Positions 40,474-48,993 of a stretch of DNA of 64,000 nt are shown here, piece after piece. The notes below the pieces were generated by a model. That model saw only the letters and a program-made list of their open reading frames with translations. It did no database searches and was not told where the DNA came from. The stretch spans positions 757,203 to 821,202 of the forward strand of contig NZ_JAGINW010000001.1 of assembly GCF_017876405.1 (NCBI RefSeq), written 5' to 3'. Position 1 is the stretch's first letter, and every line of letters begins with the position of its first letter. This DNA comes from Kibdelosporangium banguiense. GTDB lineage: Bacteria; Actinomycetota; Actinomycetes; Mycobacteriales; Pseudonocardiaceae. A program made the translations under genes and the position numbers.

Positions 40474-43400
40474 CTAGCTTGCCCGCCTCCTTCGGCCGGC
40501 ACCCACCATGCCGTACCCGATCAGCAAGAGCGCCAGGCTCAGCACCGCCAGGCCTGCCACGCTCACCCCGGTCGAGGCCAGCCCAGCCGCTATCACGGAT
40601 CCGTACGACTGCGGAGCAATGGGCCTCTCCAGCTCGCCAGGCACTGCTGGGCCAGGCATCGGCTCACCACGCACCGGTGAGCCGGGCACCGGTTGCTGGG
40701 TGTCCGGGAACGGATCCTCCTGCTGCGGGCCGGGCACCATCAGGATGTCTCCATTGTTGGAACCCCATCCCGAGACGTAGAAGGACCGCCTGAACTCGTC
40801 GAAGAACTTCCATGGTCCGACCACCACCAGTTCGTACTGGCCCGCGGGCAGATCGCTGAACGAGAACTTGCCGTCGGAATCGGTCCGGGTCTTGGCCACC
40901 GGCAGGTGGGTGAAGCCGTCGAGCAGCACCACCTTGGTGTCCGTGATCGGGTCACCGGGCTGCGGGAACTCCGATTCGTCGCCCTCCAACGGCCGCACGA
41001 GCCGCCCCGAGCCGCTGCCGGTCACACCCGGAACCCGGGCCCGCACAAAGACCCGCGGGTACCCGGCCTCCGTATGCCCCTGCGCGCCGAAGCCGCAGGA
41101 GGCGAACACGTCACCGGATTCGCGGCTGCCCACCGGCACCTTCTCGGACACGTCGAAGACCCGGGTCGTCCCGGCCGGGACTGTCACCCCTCCGGCAGCC
41201 TTGTCCAGTTCGCCCCAGCCGGGACCACCGGTCAGGCCATTGGGAGCCTCGGACGTGCAGATCGCCTTGACGCCAAGGAGATCCACGGTGCCCTTGTTCT
41301 CCAGCGTGACGGTCAGGTGGGCGATCTCCCCTTCCTCATAGCTGTCCTTGGTGAACGCGAGAGCCGGCACCAACGTGTCGGACAGCGGCCGTACCGCCTT
41401 GATGAGCGCTGTGTGACCGGACTTGTCGAGCTGGACGACGTCGAGCCCGGTTCCGCTCTCACCAAGCGGCACCCATCTGCGCGCCGGGTCCTCGAACCAG
41501 ACGTAGTACTGCCCGGTGTTCAGCCCCGGGAACGCGAAGCTGCCGTCGGGTTTCGTGGCCTGGTCGAATGACTTGGGCGGTACACCGCCCGAGATGCGGA
41601 CCACGATGCCGCCCAGGCCCTCGCCTTCGTCGAACTTCCCGTTGCCGTTCGCGTCGGCGTAGATCCGGCCGGCGTAGTCACCGGTGGTGATCGTGACCGG
41701 CGCGCTGATGTCGAAGAAGTTGTTCTGGTAGTAGCTGTCGTAGCCCTTCAGGGCCGCCTCGGCCGACCAGGTGACGACGCCACTCTCCGGAGCCCGGACG
41801 GTTCCGGTGACATCGAGCACCCTGGTCGCTCCCGCCGCGATGTGTGCCCCTCGGCCGAAGGCGCCGAGATCGCCCAGGGTGTCCTCGTTCACCACGAGCG
41901 CGGCCGGGTTCGACCAACTGTTGTGGTGGATCCGCACCTCATCGGCGTCCGCCTCGCCGACGTTGGCGACGGTCAGCTTGACGTGCACCAGATCGCCGGA
42001 CTCGTACGCCTGCTTGTCGAACTCCGCGGTCACCCGCACGTTGGCGAACTTGCCTTCCTGCCCTTGCCGGGGTTCGACGAAGAACTCCTGCACGCGCTGC
42101 GAGGGGTCCGCTACGACGGAGAGCACCGCGGTGAAGTTCTTCCACTTCCACGGATCGGCAATCCGCAACTCGTACGCACCGGCCTGCAGGTTCTCCACAG
42201 CGAACCGGCCGCTGTCGTCCGTGCGGGCCTCGCCGAGGATCACACCGGTGTCCTGGTCGGCGACCTTGACCGTCACCCCGGACCGCTCCTCACCCGGATC
42301 CACTCGGAAGTTGTCGTTCAGGTCCTCGGCCACCAGACCCACGCCGGTCGCGCGGACGCCCAGCACGGTGGCCCTCGCGCTGCCGGAAACCCTTGCCTGT
42401 AACGGATAGTTGGCCGGTCCGAACGAGCACGACACGGAGACGTACCCGTGCCGTGGCGACGCGACCGGCACCGCCTCGGTGACCTCGACGGTCTTGACCC
42501 CGTTCGCCGGAACCGTCACGCCCTGCGTACCGGCAGCCAGATCGCCCCATCCGGGGCCGGTTCCGGTCAGGTCCGGCCCGTCCTCCCCATGCGAGCACTG
42601 GGCGACGACGCCAGCAAGCGGGCGCGCACTCGAATTGCGCAGGGTCACCGTGACCTTCGCGGTGTCTTCAGGGGCGTAGTTGGACTTGTCCAGCTTCATG
42701 CTCACGCGCAAGGTGTCGAACAGGCTGCGGATGGCCGTGATCGTGACGTTCGCGTATTTGCCGGAATCGTCGATCGCCAGGTAGTCGAATCCGGATCCGG
42801 AAAGGCCGGGGACGACCCATGGGTACGACACGTTTCGGTAGTCGATCCAGTAGTCGCCCACCGGCAGGTCGAGAAACTCGAACCGGCCCTGGGCATCGCT
42901 TGTCTTCGTCCACGTTCCCTGCTGGCCGGAGACGTTGATCGTCACCCCGCCGAGTCCCTCACCCGGATCGATCGTGCCGTTGTTGTCCTTGTCGGCGATG
43001 ATCGCGCCGGCGAAGACACCGGTCGCCTGGGTCAGCGGGATCTCGATGAAGGTGGCGTTGTCGGCCGGGTTGGCGTCGCCGGTGTCCGCGGTGACCTTGG
43101 CCGAGAACGTCACCTTTCCCTTGCCGCCCTGGAGAATGCGGCCGGTCAGCTCGGCCGTCCGGCTGGTGTGCGGTTCGATGCGGGCGCCGGGCTTCGTCCC
43201 CAGTGGACCCCAGGCGCCCGAGACATCCAGGTCGCCGCCACCCGACGCACGAACCCCTTCCGCGGCAACAGAACCCGTGTTCTCGACGGTGACCCGCACG
43301 GTGGCCAGGTCGCCGGCTTTGTAGGTCGTTTTGGCGAAAGCGGCCGAGACCTTGAGGTCGGCGAGGCCATCGCCGGCCGGCGCCGGGCCGGCCGAACGGC

Positions 43401-43698
43401 TCGACGGCGGCGCCGGGACGGGGGCCACGGACGGGTCAGCCGATGGAGTGGTCGTCGTGGCCGGTTCCGGCTTGGTGCTCGAGGGCGGGGCCGGATCGGG
43501 AGAGGGCGGCGGAGGTGGGGTGGTTTCCCTTGGTGGTGGGGTTTGCGAGGCCGACGGTGGAGGTTCGGCCGACGTGGTGGTCGGTGGCGTGGGTTCGGTG
43601 GTGGTTGGTTCGTCCGCGGCGGCGGTTCCCACAGCCAGGCCGCTGTAGAGGACAAGGGCCACGGAAAACGCGCCGAGTCGCGCGGCGAATCGGCGCAT
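40474..43698 (-). CDS. LAxTG sortase-anchored surface protein with alternating CARDB/SdrD-B repeats
   Basis: The product is 1,074 residues. Order: signal peptide (FSVALVLYSGLAVGTAAA), a Pro/Thr/Ser stalk (about 30-110), then four alternating pairs of an Ig-like CARDB/DUF11 module (ATVRVTVENTGS, AKVTVTLRNSSA, VHVKLTVANVGE, AHLTVTLENKGT) and an SdrD-B-type module. Three of the latter carry Ca-binding loops DKDNNGTIDPGEG, DLNDNFRVDPGEE and DANGNGKFDEGEG. The C-terminus is LASTG, a hydrophobic helix and RRRRAS: a class E sortase signal. It should be covalently linked to the cell wall as a rigid rod. A GTG at 43719 is an alternative start. No sortase gene is in the window. Confidence 0.88.
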   Translation of the reverse strand: MRRFAARLGAFSVALVLYSGLAVGTAAADEPTTTEPTPPTTTSAEPPPSASQTPPPRETTPPPPPSPDPAPPSSTKPEPATTTTPSADPSVAPVPAPPSSRSAGPAPAGDGLADLKVSAAFAKTTYKAGDLATVRVTVENTGSVAAEGVRASGGGDLDVSGAWGPLGTKPGARIEPHTSRTAELTGRILQGGKGKVTFSAKVTADTGDANPADNATFIEIPLTQATGVFAGAIIADKDNNGTIDPGEGLGGVTINVSGQQGTWTKTSDAQGRFEFLDLPVGDYWIDYRNVSYPWVVPGLSGSGFDYLAIDDSGKYANVTITAIRSLFDTLRVSMKLDKSNYAPEDTAKVTVTLRNSSARPLAGVVAQCSHGEDGPDLTGTGPGWGDLAAGTQGVTVPANGVKTVEVTEAVPVASPRHGYVSVSCSFGPANYPLQARVSGSARATVLGVRATGVGLVAEDLNDNFRVDPGEERSGVTVKVADQDTGVILGEARTDDSGRFAVENLQAGAYELRIADPWKWKNFTAVLSVVADPSQRVQEFFVEPRQGQEGKFANVRVTAEFDKQAYESGDLVHVKLTVANVGEADADEVRIHHNSWSNPAALVVNEDTLGDLGAFGRGAHIAAGATRVLDVTGTVRAPESGVVTWSAEAALKGYDSYYQNNFFDISAPVTITTGDYAGRIYADANGNGKFDEGEGLGGIVVRISGGVPPKSFDQATKPDGSFAFPGLNTGQYYVWFEDPARRWVPLGESGTGLDVVQLDKSGHTALIKAVRPLSDTLVPALAFTKDSYEEGEIAHLTVTLENKGTVDLLGVKAICTSEAPNGLTGGPGWGELDKAAGGVTVPAGTTRVFDVSEKVPVGSRESGDVFASCGFGAQGHTEAGYPRVFVRARVPGVTGSGSGRLVRPLEGDESEFPQPGDPITDTKVVLLDGFTHLPVAKTRTDSDGKFSFSDLPAGQYELVVVGPWKFFDEFRRSFYVSGWGSNNGDILMVPGPQQEDPFPDTQQPVPGSPVRGEPMPGPAVPGELERPIAPQSYGSVIAAGLASTGVSVAGLAVLSLALLLIGYGMVGAGRRRRAS

Positions 43699-43907
43699 TG
43701 ATCTTCCAGACAACGACACTCCCCAATGTCAAGTCTGTGCTTACGGCACCCCGACGGGCGCGAGAACCCCCATGCCGCCCCAGACGTCCAGTGTGATCGA
43801 CAAGATTACCAGCGGCCCCTTGTCACCAGGACCGTTGACAGTTGCCAGATAACCGGGCTGGTTCACCGACGGGCTTGCTCAGCAGGACGCAGAGCGTCCA
43901 TTGTGGA

Positions 43908-44519
43908 TCAATCGGCGCCCAACCGACGGCGCAGGCCCGTCACCAAGGCGTCCAGGCCGACGTCGAACGCTTCGTCGGCGCGGTCGCGTCCCCGTGGCGC
44001 GGCGGTGATCGCGTCAACGAGTGTGGGCAGGTCGTCCCGTTCGGGACGCCACACGTCGTCCGGCGCCGCGAGATCGAGTGCCGCTCCCAGCGCGTAACAG
44101 TCGAGGACGCTGATCCAGAGGACGACGTCACGCATGGGGACGCCCGCGCCGCGCAGGAGGATCGCGATGCGTTCGTAGCCGTGGAGGACCGAACCCGCGG
44201 TCATCGTCTGCTCGTTCAGCAGCGGGATCAGGCTGGGGTGTTCGGCCAGCGCACGCCGGTAGCCGCGCATCCACTGGCCGACCTGCTCGCTCCAGTCGCT
44301 CCCGTCCAGCGGGGGCGGGTCGATCGCCGTGGCCATCCGTTCACGCAGCGCCTCGATGATCGCCGTCCGCCCGCTGAAGTGGTGGTAGATCGAAGACGTG
44401 CTCACACCGAGCCGCGTGGCCAGCTCGGCCATCGCCAACCGGCCGGTGTTGTCGACGCACGCCAAGGCGGCATCGAGGATCGTCTCGGTATCAAGCAACC
44501 GTTTTCGTCGTCTAACCAC
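43908..44519 (-). CDS. TetR-family regulator of the permease/amidohydrolase operon
   Basis: The 203-residue product has the TetR HTH (TETILDAALACVDNTGRLAM, ELATRLGVSTSSIYHHFSGRTAIIEALRERM) and a helical ligand domain. GTG 44519 has GGAGGA upstream. It is divergent from the APC permease, and a palindrome overlaps the permease promoter; it should repress permease and amidohydrolase until their substrate enters. Confidence 0.9.
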   Translation of the reverse strand: MVRRRKRLLDTETILDAALACVDNTGRLAMAELATRLGVSTSSIYHHFSGRTAIIEALRERMATAIDPPPLDGSDWSEQVGQWMRGYRRALAEHPSLIPLLNEQTMTAGSVLHGYERIAILLRGAGVPMRDVVLWISVLDCYALGAALDLAAPDDVWRPERDDLPTLVDAITAAPRGRDRADEAFDVGLDALVTGLRRRLGAD

Positions 44520-44569
44520 AAATCCTCCACGATATCCGTCGCCGCAGACCGTATTCATACACGAAATCC

Positions 44570-44598
44570 TTGACGACCCTCTCTCGCTGGCGCATGCT
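44570..44598 (+). promoter_or_regulatory. promoter of the permease/amidohydrolase operon
   Basis: TTGACG (44570-44575), 17 bases, CATGCT (44593-44598), with the TetR-type palindrome starting in the -10 box. Confidence 0.5.
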
Positions 44599-44624
44599 TA
44601 AACGAATTTCGTTCGGTTAAGCAT
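44594..44624. promoter_or_regulatory. TetR operator palindrome upstream of the permease gene
   Basis: ATGCTTAA (44594-44601) and TTAAGCAT (44617-44624) flank an inner palindrome ACGAATTTCGT. This 31-base site covers the -10 and start region of the permease promoter. Confidence 0.7.
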
Positions 44625-44647
44625 CGCAGGCCCGAGAGGACGCCACC

Positions 44648-46120
44648 ATGGCCGGATCTTTTCCTGACCGCGAGCCCGATTCCCTCAAGCGCGGTGTCCT
44701 GGGCACGGGAAGTCTCGTCTTCATGGTCGTGGCGGCGGCCGCCCCACTGACTGTCATGGCCGGCGTCGCGCCGCTGGCCATCATGGTCGGCGGGATCGGC
44801 GCACCGGCCGGATACCTGGCCGCCGGGATCGTGCTGACCGTGTTCGCCGTGGCGTTCACCCGGATGACCCGGCACGTGGGCAGCGCCGGCGCCTTCTACG
44901 CCTACATCGCCAAGGGCCTCGGCAAGGGCTGGGGACTCGCCGCCGCGGTGCTCGCGCTCATGTCCTACAACACCTTGCAGATCGGGGTGTACGGACTGCT
45001 GGCCGCGCAGGCCAAGGCCACGCTGGCCGACGTCTTCGGGCTGGACGTGCCGTGGCCGGTCATCGCGTTCGTCGCCGTCGCGCTGGTACTCGTCGTCGCC
45101 TGGCTGGGGATCGACGTCGGCGCGAAGGTGCTCGGTGTGCTGCTCGTCCTCGAATCGGGCATCCTCCTGCTGATGGCGATCGGCGTCCTCACGCACGGCG
45201 GCGCGTCCGGCCTCGACACGAAGTCCTTCACTCCCAGCGCCGTGTTCAGCCCTGCCATGGGTGGCGTGCTCGCCTTCAGCTTCGCGGCCTTCATGGGCTT
45301 CGAGTCCACTGTGCTGTACCGCCGGGAGGCACGCGACCCCGAGCGCACGGTCCCCCGTGCCACCTACATCGCGGTGGGCTTCATGGCCGTCTTCTACTGC
45401 TTCATCGTGTGGTCGGTCATCCAGGCCTTCGGCAGCGGCCAGGTCGTGGACGCGGCCGCCGGGGACATCGGAGGCCTGTTCTTCACCGCGATCGGCACCT
45501 ACGTCGGACCCTGGGCCGCCACCGTCATGCACCTGCTTGTGATCAGCAGCGTCTACGCCGGGCAACTCGCCTTCCACAACGCGATCACCCGCTACACCCA
45601 CGCCCTCGCCCAGGACGGGCTCCTGCCTGCGTGGATCGGGAAGGTCCACCCCCGGTACAGCTCGCCCTACCGCGCGAGCATCGTGCAGAGCGTGCTCGCG
45701 GTCGTCGTGATCGCGGTGTTCGCGATCGCCGGGGCCGACCCGTACACGAAACTGCTGCTGTGGGTGAACACCCCGGGCGTGGTGGGCGTCCTGGTGCTGC
45801 AGACCCTGACCGCGATCGCCACCGTCGTGTACTTCCTGCGGCGCAACAAGGCCGCGAGCACACCGGTGGCAGTGACCGCCGGGATCGTCTCCTCCGTGCT
45901 CCTGGCGGTCGCCACCTACATCCTCGTCGACAGCGTCGGCCTGCTGACCGCCGCTTCGACCACCGTGAACGTGGTGCTCGTCAGCATCGTGCCGGTGACA
46001 CTGCTCATCGGCGGCGCGGTAGCCGTCTGGTTGCGCAAGCGGCGGCCCGACACCTACGCGCGCATCGGCGAAGCCGACGGCGGCGAAATCCAGTCCACCC
46101 CCGAAGGGATCCCCGCGTGA
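44648..46120 (+). CDS. APC-superfamily amino acid/amine permease
   Basis: The 490-residue, 12-helix transporter has the APC-type TM1 (SLVFMVVAAAAPLTVMAGVAP with the unwound helix), TM2-3 GAFYAYIAKGLGKGWGLAAA, and TM6 AFMGFESTVLYRREARDPERTVPRA, typical of amino acid and polyamine permeases. In operon (GTGA overlap) with an amidohydrolase and controlled by a TetR regulator, it probably imports the amidohydrolase's N-containing substrate. Confidence 0.88.
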   Translation: MAGSFPDREPDSLKRGVLGTGSLVFMVVAAAAPLTVMAGVAPLAIMVGGIGAPAGYLAAGIVLTVFAVAFTRMTRHVGSAGAFYAYIAKGLGKGWGLAAAVLALMSYNTLQIGVYGLLAAQAKATLADVFGLDVPWPVIAFVAVALVLVVAWLGIDVGAKVLGVLLVLESGILLLMAIGVLTHGGASGLDTKSFTPSAVFSPAMGGVLAFSFAAFMGFESTVLYRREARDPERTVPRATYIAVGFMAVFYCFIVWSVIQAFGSGQVVDAAAGDIGGLFFTAIGTYVGPWAATVMHLLVISSVYAGQLAFHNAITRYTHALAQDGLLPAWIGKVHPRYSSPYRASIVQSVLAVVVIAVFAIAGADPYTKLLLWVNTPGVVGVLVLQTLTAIATVVYFLRRNKAASTPVAVTAGIVSSVLLAVATYILVDSVGLLTAASTTVNVVLVSIVPVTLLIGGAVAVWLRKRRPDTYARIGEADGGEIQSTPEGIPA

Positions 46121-47724
46121 AGCCGGACCTCGTCGTCTGCGCCGACACGGTGCACACCCTGACCGGCGACGACCGGCCGGTCGAGGCGATCGCGATCACC
46201 GGCGGCATCGTCACCGCCGTCGGTGATCGCCGGGATGTCCGCGACTGGCGCGGTCCCGGGACCGACATCGTCGACCTCGGCGATGCGACGGTGACCCCCG
46301 GATTGATCGACGGACACCTGCATCCTGTGATGGGCCTGCAGCTCACCGCCGACGTCGACCTGTCCTCCGCCCGCAGCATCGACGAGGTGAGGCAACTGCT
46401 GGCGGCCGCGGCGGCCGGCCGGGCACCGGACGAATGGGTCCAGGCGTGGGGCCTGGACCCCAACGTCTTCGGCGGCCAGCCGGTCACCGGCGCCCCCATC
46501 GAGACCGCGGTCGGGGGCCGACCGGCCTTCGTGCGGCTGTTCGACGCCCACTCCGCGCTGGCCACCCCGGCCGCGCTGCGACTCGCCGGAGTCGACGGTC
46601 CCCGGCGGTTCGCCCAGCGATCGAGCGTGGTCTGCGACGACACCGGACAACCGACCGGCCTGCTGCTGGAAGCCGCCGCCATGGACCTGGTCACCGAGCA
46701 CATCCCCCGGGAACCAGTCGCGGTGCGGGCGGCCCGGCTGCGCGCGCTGCTCGGCGACATGGCCGCCACCGGGCTCACCGGCGGCCACGTCATGGACCTG
46801 CTCGGCGACAGTGCCGAAGTCGTGGCTGCCGCCGAAGGACTCGGCGACCTCCCGTTGCGGCTGCGGTTCGCCCCCTGGTGCGAACCCGGCATCGACGCGG
46901 ACGGACTGGCCGGGCTGATCGCCCTCCAAGGACGAGGCGGCCGCCGTTGGGAGATCGGCGGCGTGAAGTTCTTCATCGACGGCACCATCGACAATGGCAC
47001 CGCATGGCTGGAAGACCCCGACACCCATGGCGAATCGACCGACAGCTTCTGGACCGACCCCGCCGACTTCACGAAAGCCATGCACACCCTCGCCGCTGCC
47101 GGCGTCCCCACCGCGACCCACGCCATCGGCGACGCTGCCGTGCGGCACGCCCTCGACAGCCTCAACGAACTCGACGGCCCCACGACGGCACCACACCGCA
47201 TCGAGCACATCGAGACGTTGCCGACCGAGCTGATCTCCCGATTCCGGCGGCAGAAAGTCGTCGCCAGCATGCAACCGACCCACAGCCATTTCACCCGGGC
47301 CGACCACACCGACAACTGGTCCTCCCGCCTCGGCGCCGAACGCGCCAACCGCGGCTGGCGCTGCCGCGACCTGCGCGACGCCGGCGTTCCGGTCGTCCTG
47401 GGCTCCGACTGGCCGATCGCCCCCTTCGACCCGCGCCGTATCCTCGCCGCCGCACAGCTACGCCGTCCCGCGGGTGAACCGGACATCCCGCCCGTGCAGC
47501 CAAACCAGGGCCTGACCCCACTCATGGCATTGGAGGGCTACACCTCTCTCGCTGCCGCGGCCGCCGGCCGGACCGGCGGAATCACGGTCGGCACGCGAGC
47601 CGACCTGACAGCCTTCACACTCGACCCGTTGGGCACCGCTCCCGACGAACTGGCCGACGCACCGATCGCGATGACCATCGTCGACGGCACGATCGTCCAT
47701 CGTGGCACCACGCCCTCAACGTAA
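46117..47724 (+). CDS. YtcJ-like metal-dependent amidohydrolase
   Basis: The 535-residue TIM-barrel amidohydrolase has HxH in LIDGHLHPVMG, the GVKFFIDGTIDNGTAWL motif of the YtcJ family with a possible bridging lysine, HAIGDAAVRHAL, PHRIEHIETL and the terminal Asp in VVLGSDWPIAPFDP. YtcJ-like enzymes are imidase/N-deformylase-type hydrolases whose substrates are mostly unknown. GTG 46117 overlaps the permease stop, so the two are translationally coupled. Any longer reading upstream runs through the permease gene in another frame and is not real. Confidence 0.87.
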   Translation: MKPDLVVCADTVHTLTGDDRPVEAIAITGGIVTAVGDRRDVRDWRGPGTDIVDLGDATVTPGLIDGHLHPVMGLQLTADVDLSSARSIDEVRQLLAAAAAGRAPDEWVQAWGLDPNVFGGQPVTGAPIETAVGGRPAFVRLFDAHSALATPAALRLAGVDGPRRFAQRSSVVCDDTGQPTGLLLEAAAMDLVTEHIPREPVAVRAARLRALLGDMAATGLTGGHVMDLLGDSAEVVAAAEGLGDLPLRLRFAPWCEPGIDADGLAGLIALQGRGGRRWEIGGVKFFIDGTIDNGTAWLEDPDTHGESTDSFWTDPADFTKAMHTLAAAGVPTATHAIGDAAVRHALDSLNELDGPTTAPHRIEHIETLPTELISRFRRQKVVASMQPTHSHFTRADHTDNWSSRLGAERANRGWRCRDLRDAGVPVVLGSDWPIAPFDPRRILAAAQLRRPAGEPDIPPVQPNQGLTPLMALEGYTSLAAAAAGRTGGITVGTRADLTAFTLDPLGTAPDELADAPIAMTIVDGTIVHRGTTPST

Positions 47725-47751
47725 GGACACACCAGCAACAACTCAGTACGC

Positions 47752-47772
47752 CGGCACCAGGGCTGGTTGCCG
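47752..47772. terminator. weak hairpin between convergent amidohydrolase and sigma genes
   Basis: CGGCACCAG pairs with CTGGTTGCCG (one bulged base) around GG, between the two convergent stops. No T-run, so the assignment is tentative. Confidence 0.35.
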
Positions 47773-47777
47773 TGTGA

Positions 47778-48791
47778 TCACAGTGCCGGGGGCAGGCCCA
47801 GCCATGGTTTGCCGGTGGCGTCGAATCCGGTGAGCTCGGCGATCTTCCCGTCGACGACGTGCAGGACCGCGATGGCGAACAGCCGGTACTCCGGGTCGTC
47901 GGGGGTGCGCAGGTACAGCACGGCGGCAGGCATGCGGTTGACCGTCGTGGTGATACCGCGCCAGTCGTCGTGGCCGCGCTGGAAGAGCCCGCCGGAGACC
48001 CAGCCGTCCACCGCGTCCTTGGCCCCGATGGTCACGGTGCCCGGATCGGGCAGCATCGCGAAGCGCAGGTCGTCGCGCAGCAGGGACATCAGCCCGTCGA
48101 GGTCGTTGCGCTCATGGGCGTCGATGTAGGACTTCACCACGCCGCGCTCGTCATTCGACAGCTCGTGGGTGGCGGTGCCGCGCCAGTCAAGGCGACGGTC
48201 GGGCAACTGCTCGCGCATCGTCACGCGCGCCCGCTGCAGTGCGCTGGTCACCGATGCGACGGTCAGATCGAGGGCGTCGGCGGCCGTCGACGCCGGCCAG
48301 CCCAGGACGTCGCGCAGGATGAGCACCGCCCGCTGTCGCGGCGGCAGGTGCTGCACGGCGACGATGAACGCCAGCTCGATCGTCTCGCGGGCCACCACCG
48401 ATTCCTGCGGGTCCTCGGGGAGCATCCGGTCGGGGTAGGGCTGCAGGTACAGCATCTCGGAGCCGGAGTCCGGCAGCCCGGACGGTACGGGTGTGCGGTC
48501 GTTGCGCTTGTCCAGCAAGTCGAGGCAGGCGTTCGTCGCGATCCGGTACAGCCAGGTCCGCAGCGCGGCGTGGCCCTTGAACGACTCCCGCTTGTGCCAC
48601 GCCCGCAGGAACGTCTCCTGCGTCATGTCCTGGGCGTCCTCGTAGTTCGCGAGCATCCGGTAGCAGTGCACCTGCAGCTCACGCCGGTGGCGTTCGGTGA
48701 GGAGCGCGAACCGCGCTGTGTCGTCTGAGCGGACCGCCGCGATGAACGTGGCCTCGTCGGCGCCCAGCGGTCTGGCGTCGGTCATGGTCAT
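47778..48791 (-). CDS. ECF sigma factor with SnoaL-type C-terminal domain (SigG-like)
   Basis: The 337-residue product has region 2 (FALLTERHRRELQVHCYRML, YEDAQDMTQETFLRAWH), region 4 (LPPRQRAVLILRDVLGWPAS, ADALDLTVASVTSALQRARV) and a C-terminal SnoaL-fold domain (VKSYIDAHERNDLDGLMSLL, LYLRTPDDPEYRLFAIAVLHVVDGKIAEL). The architecture matches mycobacterial SigG/SigJ-type (ECF56-like) factors in which the extension controls activity. ATG 48791 has GGAAGG upstream. Divergent from the SARP gene. Confidence 0.88.
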   Translation of the reverse strand: MTMTDARPLGADEATFIAAVRSDDTARFALLTERHRRELQVHCYRMLANYEDAQDMTQETFLRAWHKRESFKGHAALRTWLYRIATNACLDLLDKRNDRTPVPSGLPDSGSEMLYLQPYPDRMLPEDPQESVVARETIELAFIVAVQHLPPRQRAVLILRDVLGWPASTAADALDLTVASVTSALQRARVTMREQLPDRRLDWRGTATHELSNDERGVVKSYIDAHERNDLDGLMSLLRDDLRFAMLPDPGTVTIGAKDAVDGWVSGGLFQRGHDDWRGITTTVNRMPAAVLYLRTPDDPEYRLFAIAVLHVVDGKIAELTGFDATGKPWLGLPPAL

Positions 48792-48909
48792 CAATCCTTC
48801 CACCGGTACGAGAGGGCTACCAGAACTGACGACGCGGCGCAGGATTTCTGATCGGTGAAGTCGCTGACACCGGGCCGCCGCCTCAAGTGATCCTCATCTG
48901 CCGGAATTC

Positions 48910-48926
48910 CCAGGTCTGTGACCTGG
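48910..48926. promoter_or_regulatory. short palindrome in the sigma/SARP divergent region
   Basis: CCAGGT-CTGTG-ACCTGG lies about 80 bases before the SARP start in a 200-base intergenic stretch otherwise without features I can support. A regulator site is possible. Confidence 0.3.
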
Positions 48927-48993
48927 TACCGAGCGGGTTACCCTCTCGGCGGCGGGCAGCGGGGGAAGACGTGTCCGCCTGAAGGGGGGAGAG

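Noticed and set aside
45052..46116. Upstream extension of the YtcJ-like hydrolase to an 890-residue protein
   Set aside because: The extension runs through the permease gene in another frame and is Arg-rich. The GTG at 46117 begins exactly where amidohydrolase homology begins.
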